Position numbers and translations under genes: made by a program. A DNA stretch of 21,155 nt from Nemertoderma westbladi. Its lineage: Eukaryota > Xenacoelomorpha > Nemertodermatida > Nemertodermatidae. The stretch is taken from positions 1 through 21,155 of the forward strand of contig JAUCBJ010004298.1 of assembly GCA_032718475.1 (NCBI GenBank), given 5' to 3'. The notes below the pieces were generated by a model. It was given only the letters and a program-made list of their open reading frames with translations. It searched no databases and had not been told where the DNA came from. Positions 1-9,155 of the stretch are shown piece after piece. Every line of letters starts with the position of its first letter. The first letter of the stretch is position 1.

Positions 1-676
1 CTTGAACTTGATAACGGTAACTTCTTAACTAAATTAGAGGCAACATTAGTAAAATAATTATTAAATAAATTACTAACTAGAGTATGATCATGAATCAGCT
101 CACCGTTATCTTGCAGAACAATATTCGATTTAGATTTAAGGTTTTTATAACCTAAAGATTTTAGGGTAGATCATAGACTTTTAGGATTATCTTTATTCTC
201 ACTTATTATGTTGTACAAATATTCAGATTTCCCTTTTTTTATTTCCCGTTGGACAAGGTTTCTATATTTGCAGTAATTATTATAATCAGCTAAAACACGG
301 TATTGCCTAAATTTATACAAATATTAATCTCTTTCTCTGATATTACTAAGAATACCCGAGGTCATCCAGTGCTCAGTGCGTTGTTTAAGACTAATTTCTT
401 TAATTGGTGCTACAGTAATAAGTGCCTTTAAAAATATATCTTTAAAAACAGTGTACGCAAGGTTAATGTCAGCGGCCTTAAAACAGGGTTCCCAGTCAGA
501 ATTAACTAACAAACTTAAAAAGCGTTCCTTGCTGTAATTTTTCATAGACCTAACAGTTACTGTTTTATGATCCCCGAAAAAAGATTTTTGTGTCTTTCTT
601 GTGCAAAAAACTATAAAATGATCGCTTAGACCTATAGGTAAAACCCCAGATTGAGAAATAATATCGGTATTATTAT
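1..676 (-). pseudogene. LINE ORF fragment: end of endonuclease, linker and start of reverse transcriptase
   Basis: Reading leftward from 676, one frame gives the end of an apurinic-type endonuclease domain (GLSDHFIVF, with the terminal SDH motif), then a linker typical of CR1/L2/Jockey-group LINE proteins (F..LL..SDWEPCF, D.N.AY..F, KQRTEHWMTSGI, IRERD), then the run-in to reverse transcriptase (FNNYFTNVASNLVKKLP). Two stops interrupt the frame: TAA just after IRERD (about 324-326) and TGA where KSLW is expected (about 163). It runs off the left edge, so the catalytic RT region is not here. The fragment begins exactly at the TA target next to the pogo-like element, so the upstream endonuclease is cut off. 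The missing N-terminal part is probably the 2A-containing piece at 8638-8942. The LINE assignment is firm; the exact clade is not. Confidence 0.85.
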
Positions 677-677
677 A

Positions 678-698
678 CCTTGGTTCACAAAAAAAACC
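678..698 (+). repeat. left terminal inverted repeat of pogo-like copy A
   Basis: This 21-bp end pairs with 4658-4678 in inverted orientation. The outer five bases differ most; the GTTCACAAAAAAAA core is exact. It is preceded by the TA target at 676-677. Confidence 0.85.
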
Positions 699-845
699 GA
701 TTTGATGTTTTTCAAAAAAATTTCAAACAATATTAAATCAATTACAAATTTTTATTATCATGAACATAGATATATACCTCACATGTCTACATGCCAAGTT
801 TAGTTCACCTCCTCTAAATACCTCTAGAATTATGACGTCATCTAA

Positions 846-907
846 TCAGTTTTTATTTTGTGAACAAAAAACAAAAAAAAACCATGTGTTCACAAATAAA
901 AAACTGA
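846..907. repeat. subterminal inverted repeat carrying GTTCACAAA, copy A
   Basis: Two 21-nt arms (846-866 and 887-907) are inverted copies with 19 of 21 positions matching, and each contains the TIR core GTTCACAAA. The same structure is at 4849-4910 in copy B. Because the motif is shared with the terminal repeats, these are plausible transposase-binding sites. That is inference. Confidence 0.7.
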
Positions 908-1357
908 AGTCATATATTAATCTTTTTTAAGGCAATTGTTCCTAAATAGTATATCGTCAATGCATTTATTTCACCATGAATGTATTTCAAAAAGGTTGGA
1001 CATGCAGTAAATAATAAAACTTACACACTTTCTAAAAAAAGTTCATACCAGATAAATTTAATGCTGAACACGAAGCCCTAAACCGGTATATCAAATTTAA
1101 CCCTCACAAATATTTTGTATAGTAATACCGGTATGCATATTATATTATGTAGAAATGAAACATTTCAGTTCAACTACGGGTACAGTAACAATGAAAATGC
1201 AAATGTATGCATAGAATATAATAATAAATCAATATATACTACAGTGTAGACCTAAACTAATTAAGGCACTACATATAAAATGACGAGACATTCTTTAAAA
1301 GTTTCCGCTTTTCTATTATTAATTTCAGTTTAGTTTTTCTTTAAATATTTTCAGATA

Positions 1358-2233
1358 TTATGTGCAGTTCATGCTGTTCAAACTTGTAGCCTTTCTTTCC
1401 AGTTGGAATGCCCTCCATTGGCCCATAGTGAATAAATTTGGTTTCGACAACCTCACATCATCTTTCCGTGGTTCATATGTCTGGTTACCTATATACTTAA
1501 AGAACTGTAGCTCAACCTGATTTGCAGGTTCTCCCTTTTCTATCCCAAAAGCCTTAAGCAACCTTCCAATATAAAAGTTTGCGTCAAAGTATACTGCATA
1601 GTGCTTTCCGATTTCAAAATCATGGATATTCAATGGTGTTGAGGTAGAGGCTTCACTGGGTGAACTTTCGGTGACTAACATTTTGACTGAGATCTTTTCA
1701 TCTTTCTTCGTTTGCTGCGCTTTCTTCTTGATTAATTTACTTGCCGCTAACTTGGCCTTCTTTTGTTGCTGGGCATTCTTCTTTAATAATTTGTTCTTCT
1801 GAATTTCTAAGAATTCATTTGTGCTGATCATCGCAGCAAGTTTCCTTTTCCATGGTTCCTTCTCACCAAACTGACGAATAATGACTCGTTCTTGAAATTC
1901 GCGTTCACGCTCTTCAGGGGTCTTCTGTAGTGATGATGTTGGAATGTTTTGAGAGGTTGAAGGTGTCGACATGATATTCGTCTTGCTAGGAATCCAAGTC
2001 GGTATCCATTGGAGAACCCACTGAGCTTCGAAATCATTCCCTGGTTTTGGATACGATGGAACTGCATCATGGTCTGGCTTCTGGGGGATTGGGACTGAAA
2101 CAGAATTTGGAGAGCTGGCCTGATAAGAACAAATATTGAGATTGCGGACAGCTGTTGATTCACATGTAGGTTTGGCAGATAGCTTCAGGGGAGAATGATT
2201 GGGTTTACGTGGGCTAGAGCAGCGGACAAAGGC
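1358..2233 (-). pseudogene. detached C-terminal extension of the pogo-like transposase, copy A
   Basis: This is the continuation of the 2256-3590 transposase, thrown out of frame by a 28-nt insertion (2234-2261) absent from copy B. Read in its own frame it begins FVRCSSPRK, passes a Ser/Pro/Thr-rich linker, then a Lys/Gln-rich helical stretch likely to form a basic coiled coil (around EFLEIQKNKLLKKNAQQQKK). It ends in a compact aromatic and beta-rich domain (GKHYAVYFDANFYIGRLL, VELQFFKYIG, YEPRKDDVRL, NLFTMG). A C-terminal domain of this look is, from memory, common in invertebrate pogo/CENP-B-like transposases and resembles a small Tudor/SH3-like barrel; the fold is my inference. No in-frame stop interrupts it before its natural end. 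Confidence 0.8.
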
Positions 2234-2255
2234 CCCACGAACGTGTAATTTACAT

Positions 2256-3590
2256 TTAAGCTGTATACTGATCATCTGACATGGCAATCTTGCCATCAGA
2301 TACCCAGACATTATACCTCTTCAACAGGAAAGGGTCGAAGCGAATGAGTGGATATTTGGATCTGTTGGTAGGAATGATTCCACAGCTCTTGAATCCCTCA
2401 GTTACGATGGATGTAGTGAACTTCTCAGTCCACAGCTCACTTATGAACAAGCAGAACTGGTGCCGTGTAAGTTGTGTAAATCGAGGATTATTTGCATTCT
2501 TCTCTCTGATCATATTACGCCAGCTGGCTTTTAAACTGGCAAATGGGACAACATCTAAAGGCTGTAGGACATCCGTGGTGTGGGGAGGCAGTTTAAGCAG
2601 GTGGATCTTTTCTGATATAGCTAGTTCTATAACTGATATACTTAGATGAGCTAACAGACCATCCATGAGAATTAGTAATGGTCTGAGCTTAACTGACCGA
2701 TCAAAATCCCGGAAGCACTCATCAAAAACTTCAGAGGTCATCCACCCTTTTTGAGATACATGAACTTTCATACCTTCAATACAACCATTCAGTGGATCAG
2801 GAGGAGGTTTATGCGCCAAGCGAAATATGACCTGTGGAGGATGAACAATACCATTAGCAGAACAGATTGCCAATAAACTAGTGTTGGTTCGACCTTCTCC
2901 TACAGCTCTGTGGTGTGTCTTTTCACCAACAGATCCAATCACTAGGCCAGGTTTAGGGTCATATGGAAAGTTCGTTTCATCTAGATTATATATATGGTCC
3001 TTGATGTTAACAACTCCCTGTGTCTTCAACCAGTCACATTCTACAGACAACTTGTCATAAAAATCATACACAATAAATGGATTACGTGTAGCCTCTTCTC
3101 TAGCCACTGAAAGAGAACTATGCTTTCTGGTACTCAGATTATACCGCTTACAAAATTGTAGAAGATAAACCTTCGTTGGTTCTTTGTTAATCCATTGTGC
3201 AATTTCGTGGCTCTTGGCAAACTCGATGAATACCTTTCCTAAATCAGGTAGAGTTAATCCAAAGGATGCTCTCGACATTGCACGAACAACAATGGCGATT
3301 CTTTCTTCCTCACAACTTTCAAGAGCCTTCTTTCTCCCCCGCTGTTTCAACCCGTCTCCACCACTAGCTATTCGTTTTCGAACTTGAAGTCGACTCCACA
3401 ATGCGTATTTGCTCATATGGTGAGCTGCCGCGACATCTTCAAGACTTCCTTTCTTATTATCATATTCTGCAATTGCAGCTTCCATCATAGTCTCTGTCCA
3501 TTTTTGCTTGGAATTTCGCTTGTAATATCTATATGGTACAACATCTGAGTTTCTTGGTTTGGTAGTTTTACTTTTATCACCCTGTGACAT
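2256..3590 (-). CDS. pogo/Tigger-like DDE transposase, uninterrupted core of 444 aa (copy A)
   Basis: The protein would bind the element's ends and catalyse cut-and-paste transposition in the nucleus. Residues about 28-72 look like a Psq/CENP-B N-terminal helix-turn-helix (KWTETMMEAAIAEY, SLEDVAAAHHMS, LWSRLQVRKR). Residues 84-150 fit the second, CENP-B-type HTH. The DDE core follows: D204 in YNLDETNF, D310 in LILMDGLLAHLS and D346 in LQPLDV, with 35 residues between the last two (DD35D). Family members usually have DGHxSH after the second Asp; both copies here have DGLLAHLS, so the first His is replaced by Leu. The start ATG at 3590 is chosen because both copies share it (7608 in B) and similarity continues from there. 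The frame stops at TAA 2256-2258, created by a 28-nt insertion; copy B's sequence shows the ancestral protein was about 300 residues longer. Confidence 0.85.
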   Translation of the reverse strand: MSQGDKSKTTKPRNSDVVPYRYYKRNSKQKWTETMMEAAIAEYDNKKGSLEDVAAAHHMSKYALWSRLQVRKRIASGGDGLKQRGRKKALESCEEERIAIVVRAMSRASFGLTLPDLGKVFIEFAKSHEIAQWINKEPTKVYLLQFCKRYNLSTRKHSSLSVAREEATRNPFIVYDFYDKLSVECDWLKTQGVVNIKDHIYNLDETNFPYDPKPGLVIGSVGEKTHHRAVGEGRTNTSLLAICSANGIVHPPQVIFRLAHKPPPDPLNGCIEGMKVHVSQKGWMTSEVFDECFRDFDRSVKLRPLLILMDGLLAHLSISVIELAISEKIHLLKLPPHTTDVLQPLDVVPFASLKASWRNMIREKNANNPRFTQLTRHQFCLFISELWTEKFTTSIVTEGFKSCGIIPTNRSKYPLIRFDPFLLKRYNVWVSDGKIAMSDDQYTA

Positions 3591-4280
3591 TGTTATATAT
3601 ATGTTAGAACAACAAAGTCTATATGACCATGACCATTTATATTAGCTGCTATTGAAGCCTTTGCTATATATGCCATACGCCCCACTACAGCACTAGACCT
3701 ATATAATGAAAGGCCCTCTGTTAGTAGCATAGCCTAAATGTAGTAGTGTAGTGTAAGTTACATTGACACTGAAACAAAACCACAGAGCTGCCACGGCAAA
3801 GTATATCTTTTAACCAGGCTTAACAGTAAAAGTACAATCCATACTAAGTTAACCTTTTAGAGCTCTAGCAGTCATAGTTCTGTATATTCCTGCAAAATAT
3901 GTAATGTTTTTCAAAATGCACATAAATAGTTTTAGTTTTATTAAAATAAATGTCAAAAAAAATATAAAATAAAATAAAAAGTTTTATTCTTTTATAATTA
4001 ATTCAATCATCATTGTAACATAAGAGCAACCTATAAACTACGGGTACCACTACCAGTACCATTGTACTCAGTACTGTCATAACAGTACTGATACTTCAGC
4101 ACTGACACTGAAGTCTGAAAATGAACAGTATAGTGGGCTGACAATCTGGTATACTGCTATATCAAATGTGTGGAATATTAGGCTCTATCTAAAAACCAAC
4201 TACAGTATATGCACATAACTTTTAATGTAATTCGTTAACAATATAAACCTTGATTGTTAAATTTATATTTATAATGCACT

Positions 4281-4320
4281 GTTTTTTTATTTGCGAATGA
4301 GTTCACAAAAAAAACCGGCA
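4281..4320. repeat. internal TIR-like motif pair in copy A
   Basis: An imperfect inverted pair: TTTTTTTATTTGCGAA, a three-base spacer, then GTTCACAAAAAAAACC. It repeats the core of the terminal repeats about 360 bp inside the right end. Copy B has the equivalent at 8313-8352. It is a candidate second transposase-binding site or a relic of an older end. Confidence 0.6.
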
Positions 4321-4657
4321 ATTTTTTTTTAAAGTCTGCAACACAGCAATGTTTTGATGCTTTTTATATGTACACCAATGAGTATTATTAATGCTATAAA
4401 AAAATTAGGACCTCACATCAATTACGTAGGGAATGATAAGCCAAGTTGCACAAAATAAAATGTTTACATTTCTGGTGAACATTTTTTAGCATTGCATTTA
4501 TTGTTGATTACCTTAACAATGAATTGGCAGTTTAATTTTTTAATTGAATACAAAACAGCACAGGGACCACCTAATCCCATGAAAATAGTCAGTGGCAATG
4601 TATCTGATCTAGTTTATAAATGGGAGCCCTGTTTTTTTATTTGTGAATTTTCCTACT

Positions 4658-4678
4658 GTTTTTTTTTGTGAACTGGGG
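4658..4678 (-). repeat. right terminal inverted repeat of pogo-like copy A
   Basis: Inverted partner of 678-698, followed by TA at 4679-4680 that is also the left target site of copy B. A second partial copy of the motif lies just inside (4631-4646). Confidence 0.85.
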
Positions 4679-4848
4679 TACCTCGGTTCACAAAAAAAAC
4701 CAATTTGAAGTTTTTCAAAAAAATTTCAAACAATATTAAATCAATTACAAATTTTTATTATCATGAACATAGATATATACCTCACATGTCTACATGCCAA
4801 GTTTAGTTCACCTCCTCTAAATACCTCTAGAATTATGACGTCATCTAT

Positions 4849-4910
4849 TCAGTTTTTATTTTGTGAACAAAAAACAAAAAAAAACCATGTGTTCACAAAT
4901 AAAAATCTGA
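4849..4910. repeat. subterminal inverted repeat carrying GTTCACAAA, copy B
   Basis: Exact positional equivalent (offset 4003) of 846-907 in copy A, with small substitutions in the right arm. It keeps both GTTCACAAA cores. Confidence 0.65.
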
Positions 4911-5368
4911 AGTCATATATTAATCTTTTTTAAGGCAATTGTTCCTAAATAGTATATCGTCAATGCATTTATTTCACCATGAATGTATTTCAAAAAGGTT
5001 GGACATGCAGTAAATAATAAAACTTACACACTTTCTAAAAAAAGTTCATACCAGATAAATTTAATGCTGAACACGAAGCCCTAAACCGGTATATCAAATT
5101 TAACCCTCACAAATATTTTGTATAGTAATACCGGTATGCATATTATATTATGTAGAAATGAAACATTTCAGTTCAACTACGGGTACAGTAACAATGAAAA
5201 TGCAAATGTATGCATAGAATATAATAATAAATCAATATATACTACAGTGTAGACCTAAACTAATTAAGGCACTACATATAAAATGACGAGACATTCTTTA
5301 AAAGTTTCCGCTTTTCTATTATTAATTTCAGTTTAGTTTTTCTTTAAATATTTTCTGCTTTTCAGATA

Positions 5369-7608
5369 TTATGTGCAGTTCATGCTGTTCAAACTTGTAG
5401 CCTTTCTTTCCAGTTGGAATGCCCTCCATTGGCCCATAGTGAATAAATTTGGTTTCGACAACCTCACATCATCTTTCCGTGGTTCATATGTCTGGATACC
5501 TATATACTTAAAGAACTGTAGCTCAACCTGATTTGCAGGTTCTCCCTTTTCTATCCCAAACGCCTTAAGCAACCTTCCAATATAAAAGTTTGCGTCAAAG
5601 TATACTGCATAGTGCTTTCCGATTTCAAAATCATGGATATTCAATGGTGTTGACGTTGAGGTAGAGGCTTCACTGGGTGAACTTTCGGTGACTAACATTT
5701 TGACTGAGATCTTTTTATCTTTCTTCGTTTGCTGCACTTTCTTCTTGATTAATTTACTTGCCGCTAACTTGGCCTTCTTTTGTTGCTGGGCATTCTTCTT
5801 TAATAATTTGTTCTTCTGAATTTCTAAGAATTCATTTGTGCTGATCATCTCAGCCAGTTTCCATTTCCGTAGTTCCTTCTCACCAAACTGATGAATAATG
5901 ACTCGTTCTTGAAATTCGCGTTCACGCTCTTCAGGGGTCTTCTGTAGTGATGATGTTGGAATGTTTTGAGAGGTTGAAGGTGTCGACATGATATTCGTCT
6001 TGCTAGGAATCCAAGTCGGTGTCCATTGGAGAACCCACTGAGCTTCGAAATCATTCCCTGGTTTTGGATACGATGGAACTGCATCATGGTCTTGGTCTGG
6101 CTTCTGGGGGATTGGGACTGAAACAGAATTTGGAGAGCTGGCTTGATAAGAACAAATATTGAGATTGCGGACAGCTGTTGATTCACATGTAGGTTTGGCA
6201 GATAGCTTCAGGGGAGAATGCTTGGGTTTACGTGGGCTAGAGCAGCGAACAAAGGCTGCATATTGATCATCTGACATGGCAATCTTGCCATCAGATACCC
6301 AGACAATATACCTCTTCAACAGGAAAGGTTTGAAGCGAATGAGTGGATATTTGGATCTGTCGGTAGGAATTATTCCACAGCTCTTGAATCCCTCAGTTAC
6401 GATGGATGTAGTGAACTTCTCAGTCCACAGCTCACTTATGAACAAGCAGAACTGGTGCCGTGTAAGTTGTGTAAATCGAGGATTATTTGCATTCTTCTCT
6501 CTGATCATATTACGTCAGCTGGCTTTTAAACTGGCAAATGGGGAAACTGGCAAATGGGACAACATCTAAAGGCTGTAGGACATCCGTGGTGTAGGGAGGC
6601 AGTTTAAGCAGGTGGATCTTTTCTGATATAGCTAGTTCTATAACTGGTATACTTAGATGAGCTAACAGACCATCCATGAGAATCCGTAATGGTCTGTGCT
6701 TAACTGACCGAACAAAATCCTGGAAGCACTCATCAAAAACTTCAGAGGTGATCCACCCCTTTTGAGATACATGAACTTTCATACCTTCAATACAACCATT
6801 CAGTGTATCAGGAGGAGGTTTATGCGCCAAGCGAAATATGACCTGTGGAGGATGAACAATACCATTAGCAGAACAGATTGCCAATAAACTAGTGTTGGTG
6901 CGACCTTCTCCTACAGCTCTGTGGTGTGTCTTTTCACCAACAGATCCAATCACTAGGCCAGGTTTAGGGTCATATGGAAAGTTCGTTTCATCTAGATTAT
7001 ATATATGGTCCTTGATGTTAACAACTCCCTGTGTCTTCAACCAGTCACATTCTACAGACAACTTGTCATAAAAATCATACACAATAAATGGATTACGTGT
7101 AGCCTCTTCTCTAGCCACTGAAAGAGAACGAGGCTTTCTGGTACTCAGATTATACCGCTTACAAAATTGTAGAAGATAAACCTTTGTTGGTTCTTTGTTA
7201 ATCCATTGTGCAATTTCGTGGCTCTTGGCACTTAGCAAACTCGATGAATACCTTTCCTAAATCAGGTAGAGTTAATCCAAAGGATGCTCTCGACATTGCA
7301 CGAACAACAATGGCGATTCTTTCTTCCTCACAACTTTCAAGAGCCTTCTTTCTCCCCCGCTGTTTCAACCCGTCTCCACCACTAGCTATACATTTTCGAA
7401 CTTGAAGTCGACTCCACAATGTGTATTTGCTCATATGGTAAGCTGCTGCAACATCTTCAAGACTTCCTTTCTTATTATCATATTCTGCAATTGCAGCTTC
7501 CATCATAGTCTCTGTCCATTTTTGCTTGGAATTTCGCTTGTAATATCTATATGGTACAACATCTGAGTTTCTTGGTTTGGTAGTTTTACTTTTATCACCC
7601 TGTGACAT
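5369..7608 (-). pseudogene. pogo/Tigger-like transposase, copy B, broken in three places
   Basis: Same protein as copy A: start at 7608, helix-turn-helix at the N-terminus, YNLDETNF, MDGLLAHLS and LQPLDV all present. Comparison with copy A shows a 7-nt insertion near 7226-7235 (frameshift after FIEFAK), a 16-nt tandem duplication near 6534-6555 (AACTGGCAAATGGG repeated, frameshift after the third catalytic Asp), and a Trp-to-stop change (TGG to TGA) just before NMIREKN at about 6513. Beyond these lesions the frame stays open to 5369, so this copy shows that the DDE core and the C-terminal Lys-rich and barrel-like extension were once one polypeptide of roughly 750-790 residues. Small in-frame length differences from copy A lie in the Ser/Thr and QDHD linkers. 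Both copies are defective, at different sites. Confidence 0.88.
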
Positions 7609-8312
7609 TGTTATATATATGTTAGAACAACAAAGTCTATATGACCATGACCATTTATATTAGCTGCTATTGAAGCCTTTGCTATATATGCCATATGCCC
7701 CACTACAGCACTAGACCTATATAATGAAAGGCCCTATCTGTTAGTAGCATAGCCTAAATGTAGCAGTGTAGTGTAAGCTACATTGACACTGACACAAAAC
7801 CACAGAGCTGCCATGGCAAAGTATATCTTTTAACCAGGCTTAACAGTAAAAGTACAATCCAGACTAAGTTAACCTTTTTAGAGCTCTACCAGTCATAGTT
7901 CTGTATATTCTTGCAAAATATGTAATGTTTTTCAAAATGCACATAAATAGTTTTAGTTTTATTAAAATAAATGTCAAAAAAATATAAAATAATATAAAAA
8001 GTTTTATTCTTTTATAATTAATTCAATCATCATTGTAACATAAGAGCAACCTATAAACTACCGGTACCACTACCAGTACCGTTGTACTCAGTACTGTCAT
8101 AACAGTACTGATACTTCAGTACTGATACTTCAGCAATGACACTGAAGTCTGAAGATGAACAGTATAGTGGGCTGACAGTCTGGTATACTGCTATATCAAA
8201 TGTGTGGAATATTAGGCTCTATCTAAAAACCAACTACAGTATATGCACATAACTTTTAATGTAATTCGTTAACAATATAAACCTTGATTGTTAAATTTAT
8301 ATTTATAATGTA

Positions 8313-8352
8313 CTGTTTTTTTATTTGTGAATGAGTTCACAAAAAAAAACCG
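8313..8352. repeat. internal TIR-like motif pair in copy B
   Basis: Counterpart of 4281-4320. Here the left half reads TTATTTGTGAA rather than TTATTTGCGAA, making the inverted pair slightly better. Confidence 0.55.
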
Positions 8353-8636
8353 TTAATTTTTTTTTAAAGTCTGCAACACAGCAATGTTTTGATGCTTTTT
8401 ATATGTACACCAATGAGTATTATTAATGCTATAAAAAAATTAGGACCTCACATCAATTACGTAGGGAATGATAAGCCAAGTTGCACAAAATAAAATGTTT
8501 ACATTTCTGGTGAACATTTTTTAGCATTGCATTTATTGTTGATTACCTTAACAATGAATTGGCAGTTTAATTTTTTAATTGAATACAAAACAGCACAGGG
8601 ACCACCTAATCCCATGAAATAGTCAGTATGGCAATG

Positions 8637-8681
8637 TCCTGGGTTGGTCTCAATATCCCCATCCAGAGACAGAAGACAGAG
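8637..8681 (-). other. 2A-like ribosome-skipping motif (LCLLSLDGDIETNPG)
   Basis: Codons from 8681 down to 8637 read LCLLSLDGDIETNPG, matching the D-[VI]-E-x-N-P-G core. In active 2A peptides the next residue is Pro, with the ribosome skipping the Gly-Pro bond. Here the next codon is CAT from the adjoining transposon, so the motif is cut exactly at its scissile position and cannot work as it stands. Confidence 0.75.
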
Positions 8682-8942
8682 TTTGGCGATTAGGCCTCTA
8701 GTTCGTGGAGAGGAGACCCAAGATCTTCTTCCCCGACGAGATCAGTAGAGGCTAAATCCACTCGTCGACCACATCTCCGTCGGTTCGGCGCGGCAGTTTG
8801 AAACGGTAGCGACAGGGTGTTCGGCAAACCAGTCCAATACGGGTATTGGGTGGGTTGCAGGGTTACCCCGCGGATCGGAGGGTTCTGCCACAACGAAACG
8901 GCCCAGAACGATGACAACTGTGGAGATTGAGAGCGGTGACAT
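8638..8942 (-). pseudogene. LINE ORF N-terminal piece ending in a 2A-like peptide
   Basis: From an ATG at 8942 (A at -3) the frame opens with a hydrophobic stretch (ISTVVIVLGRFVVAEP) that resembles a signal peptide. It runs to a TGA at 8742-8744, then continues in the same frame to LIAKLCLLSLDGDIETNPG, where similarity stops at the transposon junction. DxExNPG preceded by a Leu-rich run is the hallmark of 2A ribosome-skipping peptides, known in animal non-LTR retrotransposons as well as viruses. A second frame (ATG at 8917, ending SPLHELEA at 8690) overlaps, so the true reading upstream of the 2A may involve a frameshift. The downstream endonuclease is missing here but its C-terminal part occurs at 1-676 in the same orientation, so I infer one LINE interrupted by the pogo pair plus a deletion. 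The 2A reading is strong; the upstream ORF is tentative. Confidence 0.65.
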
Positions 8943-9155
8943 TGTGCTGCCTGGCTGTAGTCTGACTAAAAAGATAAAAACTGTATAGGCCTAGTACTGG
9001 TATCTTTCTTGGTCTTATTGTCGGCAGGCCTACAGCTGTCGCCCTGCTCAGCTGCTTGCTACAGTGCTATAGACAGATAGCTGATAAGCCTGCCGCCAAC
9101 ATTTTTTAAGCAATATATGCAAATTTTGATGCTTCTCAACAAATCGGTGCCAGTC
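8943..9155. other. probable LINE 5' untranslated region, otherwise featureless
   Basis: On the minus strand this lies directly upstream of the ATG at 8942 and runs up to the GC-rich minisatellite. No ORF of substance and no recognisable motif. Assignment as LINE 5' leader rests only on position. Confidence 0.35.

Larger units (their letters stand above)
678..4678 (-). mobile_element. pogo/Tigger-like DNA transposon, copy A (structurally complete)
   Basis: The left end (678-698) reads CCTTG then GTTCACAAAAAAAA, and the right end (4658-4678), reverse-complemented, reads CCCCA then GTTCACAAAAAAAA: about 17 of 21 positions agree. The dinucleotide TA flanks both sides (676-677 and 4679-4680), the target duplication of the Tc1/mariner/pogo superfamily. 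It carries a minus-strand transposase with a DD35D core. Subterminal copies of GTTCACAAA lie near both ends. Copy B follows immediately in the same orientation. It sits inside a LINE fragment. Both ends look intact, but the transposase frame is interrupted near its C-terminal extension. Confidence 0.9.
4681..8637 (-). mobile_element. pogo/Tigger-like DNA transposon, copy B (right end deleted)
   Basis: The left terminal repeat starts at 4681 (CCTCGG then TTCACAAAAAAAACC), directly after the TA that ends copy A. It follows copy A base by base with few differences: about four substitutions and one 8-nt indel between 678-1358 and 4681-5369. Alignment stops at 8637, which corresponds to 4601 in copy A, so about 77 bp including the right terminal repeat are missing. 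The next base begins LINE-derived sequence. It could not transpose with only one end. Confidence 0.88.

Noticed and set aside
2234-2261. the 28-nt insertion as a mini-intron
   Set aside because: It lacks GT...AG borders on the transposase strand and is shorter than plausible animal introns.
2281-2649. plus-strand open frame opposite the transposase (also 6276-6569)
   Set aside because: Antisense shadow of the conserved transposase; it has no independent support and does not hold its length between copies.
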